Assembly: GCF_002285435.1 (NCBI RefSeq)
Contig: NZ_NSBT01000037.1
Coordinates: 1,223,568 to 1,287,567 of the forward strand
DNA length: 64,000 nucleotides
Reading direction: 5' to 3'
From: Actibacterium ureilyticum
GTDB taxonomy: Bacteria; Pseudomonadota; Alphaproteobacteria; Rhodobacterales; Rhodobacteraceae
Shown here: piece after piece, positions 25,023 to 33,656 of the stretch
Numbering within the stretch: position 1 is the first letter of the stretch
Layout: every line of letters starts with the position of its first letter
The notes under the pieces: generated by a model
Seen by the model: the letters and a program-made list of their open reading frames with translations, nothing else
Databases searched by the model: none
What the model was told of the DNA's origin: nothing
Position numbers and translations under genes: made by a program

Positions 25023-27095
25023 ATGCAACGCAGCACACACGCGCGGCTCACGCGCGGCACCAGCCTTCTGGCCATCACCATCGCGGCGGCGCCCGCACTG
25101 GCACAAGAGGGCAGCCCGACCTATGATCTGGGCGCGCTTTACATCACCGGCGAGAAGGTCGAACGCGACCTGAAGGACACCGCCTCGTCGGTGACGCTTT
25201 ATACCGGCGAGCGGATCGAACGCGAAGACGCGGGCAAACCCAATGTGCAGGCCGTGATCGCGGGCACGCCCAACGTGGTCTATTCCGAAAACGTCAGCAC
25301 GCCGATCATTCGCGGCAACAATTCCGAGGGGCCGCATACCGGCGCAAACGCGTTCTTCGGCGGGACGGTGCCGCGGGCGACGATCAACCTGGATGGCCAG
25401 TATCTGGATTACAACGCGTTCTATTTCGGGGCGACATCGGCCTGGGACGTGGGCAGCATCGAGGTCTATCGCGGCCCCCAGACCACATCGCAAGGTGCCA
25501 ATGCCATCGGCGGCGCCATCGTCGTGAACACCAACGATCCCACCTTCGAACGCGAGGGCGCCTATCGGCTGGAATTCGGCGATTATGGCCAGCGACGCGG
25601 GTCGCTGATGCTGAACACCCCACTGGGGCCGGATTTCGCCGCGCGTCTGGCGCTGGACTACAGCGCGCGCGATACCTTCATCGACTATAACGGCACCGCC
25701 TTTGTCCAGAACGAGATCGGCCAGGATTTCGAAACCTTCAACGGCCGGGCCAAGCTGCTTTGGGCCCCGTCCGAGATCGACGGGCTGGAGGTCATGCTGA
25801 CCTATAGCCGCACCGACAGCACCGCGCCCAGCTCCGAAGGGGCCTCGCCCGATTACGAGGATCTGGACTCCATCACCATGTTCATGCCCGGCTGGGATCA
25901 GACATCGCACACCGCGATCCTGGATGTGGGCTATGATTTCGGCACGTTCAAGCTGGACAACAAGACCCAGTGGAACACGCTGGATGTCGACCGGCGCGTC
26001 GGCATGGCCGGGGCCGGTGACGCCGATATCGAGCGCGAGAACTGGAGCAACGAGACAACGCTGACCTTCGGGGACACCGCCGACACGCTGAGCGGGGTTG
26101 CCGGGCTTTACTATGCGCGCACCACGCAGGACGACATCCTGGATCAGGGCGGCATATCGACCTTTGCCGATGAAAAGCACAACCTTGGCCTTTATGGCGA
26201 GGCAAGCTGGCGTTTTGCCCCGCGCTGGACCCTGACCGGCGGACTGCGCTATCAGCGCGACGAGATCACGCGCACCGGCGAGGTCTCGCCACTGTTTGCC
26301 AACAGCGATCTCGACTATGACGAGACATTCGAACAGATCCTGCCCAAGGTCTCGCTGGCCTATGACGTGACGCCCGACTGGACCGTCGGGGCGCTTGTGT
26401 CCAAGGGGTACAACCCCGGCGGTGTTTCGCTGGATTTCGTGTCTTCGAAAGAGTGGGAAGACTACGATGCCGAGACCGTCACCAATCTGGAGCTGTTCAC
26501 CCGCGCCAGCCTGCTGAACGACCGGCTGTTCGTCAGCGGCAACCTGTTCCATGCTACCTATGACGATTACCAGTACAACGTGACGCAAACCGTGGGCGGC
26601 ACGACCTATATCCACACGATCAATGCGGACAAGGCCAAGGCCTGGGGGCTGGAGCTGGCCGCCGACTGGCAGGCGACCGACGCGCTGCGGCTGAATGCCG
26701 GGCTTGGCCTGCTGGAGACCGAGATCACCGGCTTTGACGACGCACCGGGGTTCGAGGGCAATGAATTCGCCCGCGCGCCGGGGCGGACCCTGACGCTGGG
26801 CGCCGATTGGGCGGTCACGGATCGGTTCAATCTGGGCGGACAGATGCGCTATGTCGATGGCTATTATTCCGACACCGCCAACAGCGATATCTATCAGGTC
26901 GGGGGCTATACGCTGGTCGATCTGCGCGCCAGCTATGCGATCAATGACGGCGTGCAGCTTTACGGCTTCGTCAACAACATCTTCGACGAACGCACGCCGG
27001 TCCTGAAACAGGCCGCGCGCGGTACCGTGCCGTTCACCCAGGCGTCGATGACCTCGCCCCGGATGATCGGGATCGGCATCGAAGGGCGGTTCTAA
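25023..27095 (+). CDS. TonB-dependent outer-membrane receptor (second)
   Basis: A 690-residue receptor. The signal peptide ends near PALAQEGS (about residue 28). A TonB-box-like YDLGALYITGEKVERDLKDTASSV follows. The plug has TPIIRGNNSEGPHTGANAFFGGTVPRATINLDGQ and SIEVYRGPQTTSQGANAIGGAIVVNTNDPTFE. The barrel has FEQILPKVSLAYDVTPDWTVGALVSKGYNPGG and ends IGIEGRF. The wording recalls the vibriobactin/yersiniabactin and general siderophore group. GGGGGA lies before the ATG at 25023. The downstream NtaA-type monooxygenase (22 bp) and the divergent IclR gene suggest uptake and breakdown of the same compound. Confidence 0.9.
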   Translation: MQRSTHARLTRGTSLLAITIAAAPALAQEGSPTYDLGALYITGEKVERDLKDTASSVTLYTGERIEREDAGKPNVQAVIAGTPNVVYSENVSTPIIRGNNSEGPHTGANAFFGGTVPRATINLDGQYLDYNAFYFGATSAWDVGSIEVYRGPQTTSQGANAIGGAIVVNTNDPTFEREGAYRLEFGDYGQRRGSLMLNTPLGPDFAARLALDYSARDTFIDYNGTAFVQNEIGQDFETFNGRAKLLWAPSEIDGLEVMLTYSRTDSTAPSSEGASPDYEDLDSITMFMPGWDQTSHTAILDVGYDFGTFKLDNKTQWNTLDVDRRVGMAGAGDADIERENWSNETTLTFGDTADTLSGVAGLYYARTTQDDILDQGGISTFADEKHNLGLYGEASWRFAPRWTLTGGLRYQRDEITRTGEVSPLFANSDLDYDETFEQILPKVSLAYDVTPDWTVGALVSKGYNPGGVSLDFVSSKEWEDYDAETVTNLELFTRASLLNDRLFVSGNLFHATYDDYQYNVTQTVGGTTYIHTINADKAKAWGLELAADWQATDALRLNAGLGLLETEITGFDDAPGFEGNEFARAPGRTLTLGADWAVTDRFNLGGQMRYVDGYYSDTANSDIYQVGGYTLVDLRASYAINDGVQLYGFVNNIFDERTPVLKQAARGTVPFTQASMTSPRMIGIGIEGRF

Positions 27096-27117
27096 TCCGC
27101 GCGGTGGGGGCGTTGCG

Positions 27118-28419
27118 ATGAAACGGCACGAACAGCTTTGCATCGGCATGTCGCTTGCCCCGACCTGGCTTTCGGGCGACGGCTGGCGCAGGCCGGACAG
27201 CGGGATCGCAGGGCTCTTCTCGTCGGAATTCGCGACCCGCATCGCCCAGCGGGCCGAGGCTGCGCATCTGGATTTCGTCTTTCGCCCGGATGCCAGCGCG
27301 CTGCCCGTCGCGCCGCTGGAACAAAGCTTTGGCTTTGCCAGCCTGGACCCGACCCTGATGCTGGCATCGCTGGTTCAGGCAACGTCGCAGATCGGGCTGG
27401 TCACCACGATTTCGACCACGTTCACCCATCCCTATACGATTGCACGGCAGCTGATGTCGCTGCATTGGATGAGCCGTGGCCGCGCGGGGTGGAATGTGGT
27501 GACCGCCCTGGCGGGGCATGAAAATTTCGGCCTGTCGGACATGCCCTCATCGGCGGAACGCTATGCCCGCGCGGCGGAATACGTTCAGGCGGTTCAGGCG
27601 CTCTGGGACAGCTTCCCGGCCGAGGCGCTGCTGATGGATGCCGGAACCGGCCGCTATGCCGACACGACGCTGATCCGGCCCGCCGATCACGCGGGCCCGG
27701 TTTTCGACATCGCCGGGCCGCTCAACATCCCGACCTATCCCGGCCCGCGCATCCCGGTGATGCAGGCCGGGGCGTCGCCGGGGGGGGTCGCGCTGGCCGG
27801 CCAGATCGCCGATATGGTGTTCGGCCAGACGCTGGACAAACCCACCGCGCTGGAAACATCCGCGCGGCTGGGTGCCGCCGCGGAACAGGCCGGGCGCGCG
27901 CCCGGCGCGGTGCGGCTGCTGCCGGGGCTGAGCCTCTATCTGGCCGAAACGCGGGACGAGGCGCGCGCGCTGTTCCTGGCGACGCAGGCCCGCGTCACGC
28001 GCGAACAGCGGATCGAACGGGTCCGCGTCGCCACGGGGCTGGACCTGAGCGATTGGCGCGACGATGCGCGGGTCACGGTCGCGGACCTGCCCGCCGATCA
28101 CCAGCCCCGCCTGCCCGCACATCGCGACATCCTGCACGCGCTGATTGCCAGCGACACGCCCACCGTCGCGGATCTGCTGGCGCGGCCAGAGGTTCTGGCG
28201 TCCGTCCACTGGCAGGTGATCGGCACCGTCGACGATGCGCTTGCCATCATCGCGGACTGGTTCGACGCGGGCGCCATCGACGGTTTCGTGGCCGTGCCCG
28301 GCGGTTCCTGGGACTGTATGGAGCGGGTTCTGGGCCAGCTGATACCACGCCTGGCGCAGGCCGGTCTGTTCCGCAGCCGCTATCACGGGGACACGCTGGC
28401 CGATCACCTGTCGGATTGA
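27118..28419 (+). CDS. LLM-class FMN-dependent monooxygenase, NtaA/SnaA/DszA family
   Basis: A 433-residue bacterial-luciferase-like protein. NtaA-family features are the WLSGDGWRRPDSG start, SLDPTLMLASLVQATSQIGLVTTISTTFTHPYTIARQLMSLHWMSRGRAGWNVVTA, the AERYARAAEYVQAVQALWDSF segment and GPLNIPTYPGPRIPVMQAGASPGGVALA. Relatives use FMNH2 from a separate reductase to oxidise nitrilotriacetate, EDTA, sulfur heterocycles or streptogramin precursors. Placed directly behind a TonB receptor, it may open an imported iron chelate and free its metal. No flavin reductase gene is adjacent, though the SIP lies 4 kb away. Confidence 0.87.
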   Translation: MKRHEQLCIGMSLAPTWLSGDGWRRPDSGIAGLFSSEFATRIAQRAEAAHLDFVFRPDASALPVAPLEQSFGFASLDPTLMLASLVQATSQIGLVTTISTTFTHPYTIARQLMSLHWMSRGRAGWNVVTALAGHENFGLSDMPSSAERYARAAEYVQAVQALWDSFPAEALLMDAGTGRYADTTLIRPADHAGPVFDIAGPLNIPTYPGPRIPVMQAGASPGGVALAGQIADMVFGQTLDKPTALETSARLGAAAEQAGRAPGAVRLLPGLSLYLAETRDEARALFLATQARVTREQRIERVRVATGLDLSDWRDDARVTVADLPADHQPRLPAHRDILHALIASDTPTVADLLARPEVLASVHWQVIGTVDDALAIIADWFDAGAIDGFVAVPGGSWDCMERVLGQLIPRLAQAGLFRSRYHGDTLADHLSD

Positions 28420-28439
28420 CGCCCCCCTGCCCCGCGCAT

Positions 28440-28466
28440 AAAAAGACCCGCCATCACGGGCGGGCC
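28440..28466 (-). terminator. Rho-independent terminator of the jacalin-aerolysin gene
   Basis: Arms CCCGCC (28447-28452) and GGCGGG (28459-28464) enclose a 6-base loop. Read on the minus strand, the stem is followed by TCTTTTTATG, a proper U-tract. It lies 26 bp past the stop of the minus-strand gene. The same stem may also help end the plus-strand monooxygenase transcript, but without a U-run. Confidence 0.8.
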
Positions 28467-28491
28467 CTTCCAGGTGGTCGCAGTTTGGCGA

Positions 28492-29415
28492 TCAGGCGGG
28501 CTGCAATGCCGCGAACCGTTCATAGCCATAGCATTTCTGGGCCATATAGGGCAGGTGCAGCGGCAGCGTGCCGGTCATGTCATACAGGTCATCCTGGATC
28601 ACCGCGTCGCCCGACACCGCCGCCGAAACGATCGACGGCTCGGACGTGGGAAAGAACCAGACCGTCCCGTCGCTGGCGCGGAAGACATCCATGCGCACGA
28701 CCTCCAGCCCGACATGGCCCGCCGGCGGCGCATAGGTCATGCGTTCGCTGTTGACCGTCTCGGTCTCGACCTGCTTGCTGAACTCAGATTGCGTGGTCAC
28801 GCTCAGCCCGAAGGTCATGCTGGCCTTGGCGGTGAATTCACCCACGGCGGCGCTGCTTTCGGTGGTGTGTTCGATGCTGGTCACGGTTTCCAGGAAGGTG
28901 CGCGAGGCGTTCATCTTCGACACCCGGCTGGATTCGAAGCTTTCGAATGTCTGGCCCTGCGGAATGACGCTGGTCACGGCGATGGCGCCGCTTTCGATCA
29001 GGGCCGATTCCGTGTAATCGGCGATATAGCGCGCCCGCAGTTTGAACAGCATATGGCCCACATTGCCGCCCAGCCCCAGGATGCGCACGCCTTCCAGCTT
29101 GGTGACTTTCGCGGTCTTGTCGTTCAGCGTCCCAACCCGCAGGCCACGCCCCAGGCTGGTGGTCAGATCGACACCATAGATCCGCCGTTCCTTGCGTTTC
29201 TTGTGATAGCCTTCGTGCACGACCAGCTTGTTGATGTATTCATCCTGCTGCAGGTCCAAAACCAGGCTTTCGCTGCCCTGCTTGTCGCCATGGCGCGAGC
29301 CGTTCAACAGGACGGCCTCGACCATATTGCTGGCGCGAAACCCGATCGAGCGGACGGCCTGAATGTCGAAATCGGTGCCGTGATCGCCACCAATGGCAAT
29401 TGTCTGAATAGTCAT
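28492..29415 (-). CDS. Putative pore-forming protein: jacalin-like lectin domain plus aerolysin/ETX-MTX2-like module
   Basis: A 307-residue protein with no signal peptide or membrane helix. Residues 1-130 read like a jacalin-fold lectin: IGGDHGTDFDIQAV at the start (GGxGGxxFD pattern), a hydrophilic G-x-x-HGDKQG turn, LDLQQDEYINKLVVHEGY (the L-x-x-x-EYI motif) and RRIYGVDLTTSLGRGLRVG (the I-x-x-L-x-x-x-T-N-x-G pattern). Residues 135-307 are Ser/Thr-rich with alternating polar/hydrophobic residues (TSIEHTTESSAAVGEFTA, then SMTFGLSVTTQSEFSKQVETE) and then MTYAPPAGHVGLEVVRMDV, the PP-containing strand of ETX/MTX2 and aerolysin pore modules. This order matches natterin/Dln1-type aerolysin-like proteins. 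It is monocistronic with its own terminator. The assignment is by pattern, not by alignment. Confidence 0.65.
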   Translation of the reverse strand: MTIQTIAIGGDHGTDFDIQAVRSIGFRASNMVEAVLLNGSRHGDKQGSESLVLDLQQDEYINKLVVHEGYHKKRKERRIYGVDLTTSLGRGLRVGTLNDKTAKVTKLEGVRILGLGGNVGHMLFKLRARYIADYTESALIESGAIAVTSVIPQGQTFESFESSRVSKMNASRTFLETVTSIEHTTESSAAVGEFTAKASMTFGLSVTTQSEFSKQVETETVNSERMTYAPPAGHVGLEVVRMDVFRASDGTVWFFPTSEPSIVSAAVSGDAVIQDDLYDMTGTLPLHLPYMAQKCYGYERFAALQPA

Positions 29416-29669
29416 CTTGATACAATCCGTTTGCTGTAATGCGGTTCAGGGTTCATCAGGACCGGCATTGCACCGGCCTTGTGATCAGATGACGTTTCGC
29501 GATGCGGAATTATTCGCGCTAAAGGCGAGTTATTTTGCAAATGACCTCCGGGACCCCCGCCCCACCACGTGTAGGCGCCACCGCCCCCCTCGACAGATCG
29601 ATTAGCCCTGTGTTCCCGCCGGAATTTCGGGCAAGAATGACCGCGACCGGATATGGATGGACAAGGGTG
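29416..29669. other. Divergent intergenic region between the jacalin-aerolysin gene and the hydroxy-acid dehydrogenase
   Basis: About 254 bp without a convincing gene if the dehydrogenase starts at 29670. It is somewhat AT-richer near 29420-29540 (for example TTATTCGCG and TTATTTTGC), so the promoters of both divergent genes probably lie here. No clear palindrome or box was recognised. Confidence 0.4.
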
Positions 29670-30767
29670 ATGGCGCCAGAACTTCCCAGATTGCTGAGCG
29701 AATACATGACGCTGGCCCAGGACCGGTTGCCCGACGCGGTCACGGCCTATTTCCTGAATGGGGCGGGCGCAGAAACCACAATGCGCCGTAACCGCAGCGA
29801 TCTGGACCGGGTGGAACTTCTGCCGCGCGGATTGTGCGACCTGCGGGGCGGGCACACGCGCCTGCGGCTTTGCGATCAGGATATGGCAAGCCCGATCCTT
29901 GTCGCCCCGATGGCGTTCCAATCCTTGCTGCATCCGGACGCCGAGCGCGGCACCGCTGCCGCCGCCACCGCCCAAGGGCTGGGCATGGTCCTCAGCGCGC
30001 AGGCCAGCCAGCCCATGGAACGGGTCCGCGCGGCCGGGGACGGTTGCAGTTGGTTCCAGATCTATTGGCAGGGCAGCCGTGAACAGACCCTTGCGCTGGC
30101 CGAACGCGCCGCAGCGGCGGGGTTCGGGGCCGTCACGCTGACCATCGATGCGCCCGTTTCCGGGGTGCGGGATCACGAGATCCTGACCGGCTTTCAACCG
30201 CCACAGATGCAGGATCTGCCCAACCTTGCCGGACTGTCACAGCCCCGGTTCACCCCGCTGTCCGAGGGCGAGTCCGCGTTGTTCGACCGGATCGCGCATA
30301 TTCTGCCGGTCTGGGAAGATGTCGCCTGGTTCTGCGGCGCATCTCCCTTGCCGGTACTGATCAAGGGCATCCTGGCCGCCGATGATGCGGAACGCGCGGT
30401 CATGGCCGGGGCTGCGGGCGTGATCGTTTCAAACCATGGCGGACGGGTGCTGGATGGGGCGGTCTCGACGATCTCGGCCTTGCCCGGGGTCGTCGCCCGC
30501 GTCGATGGTGCCGTCCCGGTGCTGATGGATGGCGGCATCCGGCGCGGGGTCGATGTGTTCCGCGCGCTGGCCCTTGGGGCGCGGGCGGTCCTGGTGGGCC
30601 GCCCTGTGGCCTGCGGTCTGGCCGTCGGCGGCGCACAGGGGGCCAGCCACGTTCTGCGCCTGTTGCGCGACGAGCTTGAAATTGCGATGGCGCTGGCAGG
30701 CTGCGCGACGCTGGATCAGATCACACCCGACCGGGTGCGTCACCGGTTCGGTGCTAGCCCTTCTTGA
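29670..30767 (+). CDS. FMN-dependent alpha-hydroxy-acid dehydrogenase/oxidase (L-lactate dehydrogenase type)
   Basis: A 365-residue flavoenzyme of the LldD/glycolate oxidase family. Evidence includes RLPDAVTAYFLNGAGAETTMRRN at the start, SPILVAPMAFQSLLHPDAE, FQIYWQGSREQT, the TLTIDAPVSGVRDHE segment with its substrate arginine, VLIKGILAADDAERA with the FMN lysine, and GVIVSNHGGRVLDGAVST with the catalytic histidine. DGGIRRGVDVFRALALGARAVLVGRP binds the phosphate of FMN. The frame is open back to 29535; ATG 29670 gives the family N-terminus, 29637 is an alternative. It overlaps the tonB 3' end by 14 bp. The substrate (lactate, glycolate, mandelate) is not determined. Confidence 0.85.
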   Translation: MAPELPRLLSEYMTLAQDRLPDAVTAYFLNGAGAETTMRRNRSDLDRVELLPRGLCDLRGGHTRLRLCDQDMASPILVAPMAFQSLLHPDAERGTAAAATAQGLGMVLSAQASQPMERVRAAGDGCSWFQIYWQGSREQTLALAERAAAAGFGAVTLTIDAPVSGVRDHEILTGFQPPQMQDLPNLAGLSQPRFTPLSEGESALFDRIAHILPVWEDVAWFCGASPLPVLIKGILAADDAERAVMAGAAGVIVSNHGGRVLDGAVSTISALPGVVARVDGAVPVLMDGGIRRGVDVFRALALGARAVLVGRPVACGLAVGGAQGASHVLRLLRDELEIAMALAGCATLDQITPDRVRHRFGASPS

Positions 30768-31608
30768 TGCTGTAATTCAGCGGGATCATCAGTGTGAAGC
30801 TGTCGCCCGACAGATGCCCGGGCGGGGTTGGCAGCTTGTCCAGATCATCGAACACTTTCAGCGCCGCCTGATCCAGAACCGGGTAGCCCGAAGAGGTTTC
30901 GACCGCGCGGCTGATCACATTGCCATAGCGGTCAATGGTGAATTTCACCCGCACCTCGCCCGCGATCCCTTTCTTGCGGGCGAGTTTGGGATAGGTCTTG
31001 GCCTTGGCGATCCGCAGAACGACGGATTTCTGCCATTCGGTGATCTGCTCCAGCTCCTCTGCGGTCAGCCCCTCGCTGCTGGCCTGAGCCTTGTCGGCCT
31101 GCGCCTCGGCCTCGATCCCCGAAACAGAGGCTTGCGCGGCATCGGCGGCGGTGGCGCCCAGGGAAGAGGGTTCTTCGATCTGTTCCTCCTTGAATTCGGC
31201 GGCGGTCTCATGCGCCGTTTCCTCGGTCTCTTCAACCGGGTCGGGCGAGGCGACGCCGAACTTCAGATCGTCTTCGGGATCGACATAGGGGGTCTGGTTC
31301 AGGATCGGGTCGTCATTGGCCTGGGCCGGGTCGACCGCTTCAGGGCTTTCGGTGACGGTCGGGGCCTCTTCGGCCTCGGCCATCTCGGCGCTGTCTTCGC
31401 CTGCATCCGATGGGGCGGCGATGATATCCGACAGATCGAACATAATGGCGCCCTGAACGCCTGTCTCCGTTTGCCGAAGCTCTGGCGGGGGCGCGGGCGC
31501 GCGGGACAGCAACAGCGCAGGCACCGTGAAATGCGCCCCGGCGCTGACCGCAACCGCCGTCAACGCCACAAGCGAAAAGCCGGTGCCACCGCGATAGGCC
31601 AGGCTCAT
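30754..31608 (-). CDS. tonB: Energy-transducing protein TonB
   Basis: A 284-residue inner-membrane-anchored protein. The membrane anchor is GFSLVALTAVAVSAGAHFTVPALLL (about residues 9-33). A long linker runs to residue 190, and the C-terminal TonB domain shows KTYPKLARKKGIAGEVRVKFTIDRYGNVISRAVETSSGYPVLDQAALKVF, with the YP...G-x-V-x-V-x-F pattern. It links ExbB-ExbD proton-motive energy to the receptors. The linker is unusual: instead of Pro-Lys/Pro-Glu repeats it is strongly acidic with Ala, Glu and Asp (for example AEMAEAEEAPTVTESPEA, EETEETAHETAAEFKEEQIEEP). The ATG overlaps the exbD stop. Confidence 0.92.
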   Translation of the reverse strand: MSLAYRGGTGFSLVALTAVAVSAGAHFTVPALLLSRAPAPPPELRQTETGVQGAIMFDLSDIIAAPSDAGEDSAEMAEAEEAPTVTESPEAVDPAQANDDPILNQTPYVDPEDDLKFGVASPDPVEETEETAHETAAEFKEEQIEEPSSLGATAADAAQASVSGIEAEAQADKAQASSEGLTAEELEQITEWQKSVVLRIAKAKTYPKLARKKGIAGEVRVKFTIDRYGNVISRAVETSSGYPVLDQAALKVFDDLDKLPTPPGHLSGDSFTLMIPLNYSIKKG

Positions 31609-32069
31609 CACTCAGGCTCCGGGGCCGATTGCGCGGGTTCGGCGGGGGTGGTGGCTTCGTCCAGCCCCACCAGCCCGACCTTCAGGTAACCTTCGGCGCG
31701 CAGCACGTTCATCACCGCGATCAGCTCGCCATAGGGCACCGATTTGTCGGCGCGGATGTAAAGCCGCTCGTCGCGGTTAAGCCGCGTGGCGATACCGACC
31801 TCCATCACCAGCGAGTCCAGCGTCGCGTCGGCCTCACCCACGGACAGGCTCAGATCCTCGGCCAGCGTGATAAACACAGGCTCCGAAGGGCGCTGCGGCG
31901 CCTCGGCCACCGCCACGGGCAGCTCGACCGGGATGTCGACCGTCGAAAGCGGCGCGGCGACCATGAAGATGATCAGCAGAACCAGCATCACGTCGATGAA
32001 GGGCGTGATGTTGATCTCGGCGTTTTCCACCAGATCGTCGCCGTCATCGGCGCCCAGACGCGCACCCAT
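31608..32069 (-). CDS. exbD: Biopolymer transport protein ExbD
   Basis: A 153-residue inner-membrane protein. A short cytoplasmic tail leads to AEINITPFIDVMLVLLIIFMVAAP, which includes the essential membrane Asp in the P-F-I-D-V motif. The periplasmic domain includes ERLYIRADKSVPYGELIAVMNVLRAEGYLKVGLVG, conserved in ExbD/TolR. The C-terminal tail (TPAEPAQSAPEPE) is an extension. The start at 32069 gives the family N-terminus and lies 4 bp after the exbB stop. It works with ExbB as the proton-driven motor for TonB. Confidence 0.93.
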   Translation of the reverse strand: MGARLGADDGDDLVENAEINITPFIDVMLVLLIIFMVAAPLSTVDIPVELPVAVAEAPQRPSEPVFITLAEDLSLSVGEADATLDSLVMEVGIATRLNRDERLYIRADKSVPYGELIAVMNVLRAEGYLKVGLVGLDEATTPAEPAQSAPEPE

Positions 32070-32073
32070 CTGA

Positions 32074-32901
32074 CTACTCCGCCGCCTGGGGAAGCGGTGT
32101 GACCGGCTGGGTCTTGGCCGCATGCGCGGCCAGATCGAGGTCACGCGACAATGTGCGCTGAACCAACGCCGCCGCATCGCCCAGCATCACGCGATACCCG
32201 CCGATCCCACGCACCAGGAGGTTATAGAAAATGACCGCCGGGATCGCGGCCACAAGCCCGATGGCGGTTGCCAGCAGCGCCTCGGCGATACCGGGCGCCA
32301 CGACGGCCAGGTTGGTTGTGTTGGTCTCGGCGATCGAGATGAAGCTGTTCATAATGCCCCAGACGGTGCCGAACAGACCGATGAACGGAGCCGTCGATCC
32401 AGTGATGGCCAGGATCGGCGTGCCCACGCCCATGCCGCGTGCCGCCCCGGTTTCGATCCGCGACAGGGCGCTTTCGGTGCGCTCCTTGATCCCGGCCGCG
32501 CTGGCATCGCCGGACCGCTCCCGTTCGGACAGGGCCGCGCGGACCATGCTGCCCAGAACGCCGCGCCGCCGGGCGAAGATCGCGCGCGCCGCGTCCAATG
32601 ATCCTGCGCGCTCCAGCCGCGCGAAGTTCTGGCGCAGGCGTCGCTTCGCTGCCGCCAATGTCACCAGTTTGGCGATGAAAACGGCCCAGACCAGAACCGA
32701 TGCCACGGCAAGCGAGATCATGACCGCCTTCACCACCACATCGGCGGCCAGGTACATGCCCACGGGCGACATGTGATCGTGCCCGGCCTCGGCCAGCCAG
32801 GCGCCAACGGTGGCGCGCCCGGCGGCGATCATGCCGTCGGCCTGTTGGGCCGCCGCAGGCGTTGCCAGCAGCGCGGAAAGGGGAAATATCAAACGGTGCA
32901 C
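32074..32901 (-). CDS. exbB: Biopolymer transport protein ExbB (MotA/TolQ/ExbB channel)
   Basis: A 275-residue inner-membrane protein of the long ExbB form with a cleavable leader ([18 protein letters not shown]). Core features are [17 protein letters not shown], then [72 protein letters not shown], with the conserved GLFGTVWG and ALxATAxGLxAAIPAV motifs. The GTG at 32901 has GAGG 7 bp upstream and starts just after the preceding stop. An ATG at 32919 would overlap that gene by 16 bp and is the alternative. Confidence 0.92.
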   Translation of the reverse strand: MHRLIFPLSALLATPAAAQQADGMIAAGRATVGAWLAEAGHDHMSPVGMYLAADVVVKAVMISLAVASVLVWAVFIAKLVTLAAAKRRLRQNFARLERAGSLDAARAIFARRRGVLGSMVRAALSERERSGDASAAGIKERTESALSRIETGAARGMGVGTPILAITGSTAPFIGLFGTVWGIMNSFISIAETNTTNLAVVAPGIAEALLATAIGLVAAIPAVIFYNLLVRGIGGYRVMLGDAAALVQRTLSRDLDLAAHAAKTQPVTPLPQAAE

Positions 32902-32903
32902 GG

Positions 32904-33587
32904 TTAAACCTCGGTCCATTGGCGGATCATGTTGTGATAGATGCCGGTCAGGCGCACGACCTCGGCGTCGTCGGTTCCCAGTCGCATCGCCAGCTCCTGG
33001 ATCGTCTGGTCCAGATCGAACAGGATCGTGCGCTGTTCGTTCGAGCGAACCATGCTTTGCAGCCAGAAGAATGACGAAACCCGCGCCCCGCCGGTGACCG
33101 GCGTCACCTCGTGCAGCGAGGTCGACGGATAAAGCACCATGTCGCCCGCCGGCAGTTTGACCTGCTGCGTGCCGTAGTGATCTTCGACATAAAGCTCGCC
33201 GCCCTCGTATTCTTCGGGCTCCGAGAAGAACAGCGTCATCGACAGATCGGTGCGCAGCTGTTCGCCATTGAAGGGGTTGGTGCGAATGGCGTTGTCGACA
33301 TGCACGCCGAAAGTCTCGCCGGATTCATAGCGGTTGAACATCGGCGGCAGAATGCGCTGCGGCAATGCCGCGGACAGAAACAACGGGGTCTGGCCCAGCC
33401 GCTGAAGGATCAGCTGCCCCAGCTCGCGCGCGGTGTCGCCGGTGGGCGGCAGTTGCCGGTTGTTCTTGACCTGGCCCGACTGTGCGCCTGCGGTCTTCTT
33501 GCCGTCTTCCCAATCGGCGGCATCCAGGCGCGCGCGGATCGCGCGGACCTCGTCCTTGTCGAAGACCCGGGGAATGGTGATCAGCAT
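32904..33587 (-). CDS. piuC: Fe(II)/2-oxoglutarate-dependent dioxygenase, PiuC/YbiX (PKHD-type) family
   Basis: A 227-residue enzyme. Iron ligands are H and D in [10 protein letters not shown] (H-x-D) and the distal H in [12 protein letters not shown], followed by the 2-oxoglutarate arginine in ARVSSFFW. The N-terminus [43 protein letters not shown] and the C-terminus [15 protein letters not shown] are typical of PiuC. It sits between a Fiu-type receptor and exbB, the usual place for piuC beside catecholate receptors. Its substrate is unknown in the family. The ATG at 33587 is chosen over an upstream frame without a good leader. Confidence 0.9.
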   Translation of the reverse strand: MLITIPRVFDKDEVRAIRARLDAADWEDGKKTAGAQSGQVKNNRQLPPTGDTARELGQLILQRLGQTPLFLSAALPQRILPPMFNRYESGETFGVHVDNAIRTNPFNGEQLRTDLSMTLFFSEPEEYEGGELYVEDHYGTQQVKLPAGDMVLYPSTSLHEVTPVTGGARVSSFFWLQSMVRSNEQRTILFDLDQTIQELAMRLGTDDAEVVRLTGIYHNMIRQWTEV

Positions 33588-33608
33588 GCGCGCTCCGTTC
33601 TGCAAGGG

Positions 33609-33640
33609 GGCGGGGACGGCCATGATGCGCCGTCCCCGCC
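33609..33640 (-). terminator. Hairpin between the third receptor gene and piuC
   Basis: Perfect 11-bp arms (GGCGGGGACGG and CCGTCCCCGCC) with a 10-base loop lie 17 bp past the receptor stop and 22 bp before piuC. No U-tract is present on the minus strand, so it probably attenuates or stabilises the receptor message rather than fully ending it. Confidence 0.55.
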
Positions 33641-33656
33641 TGTGGGTAAAAAGACC

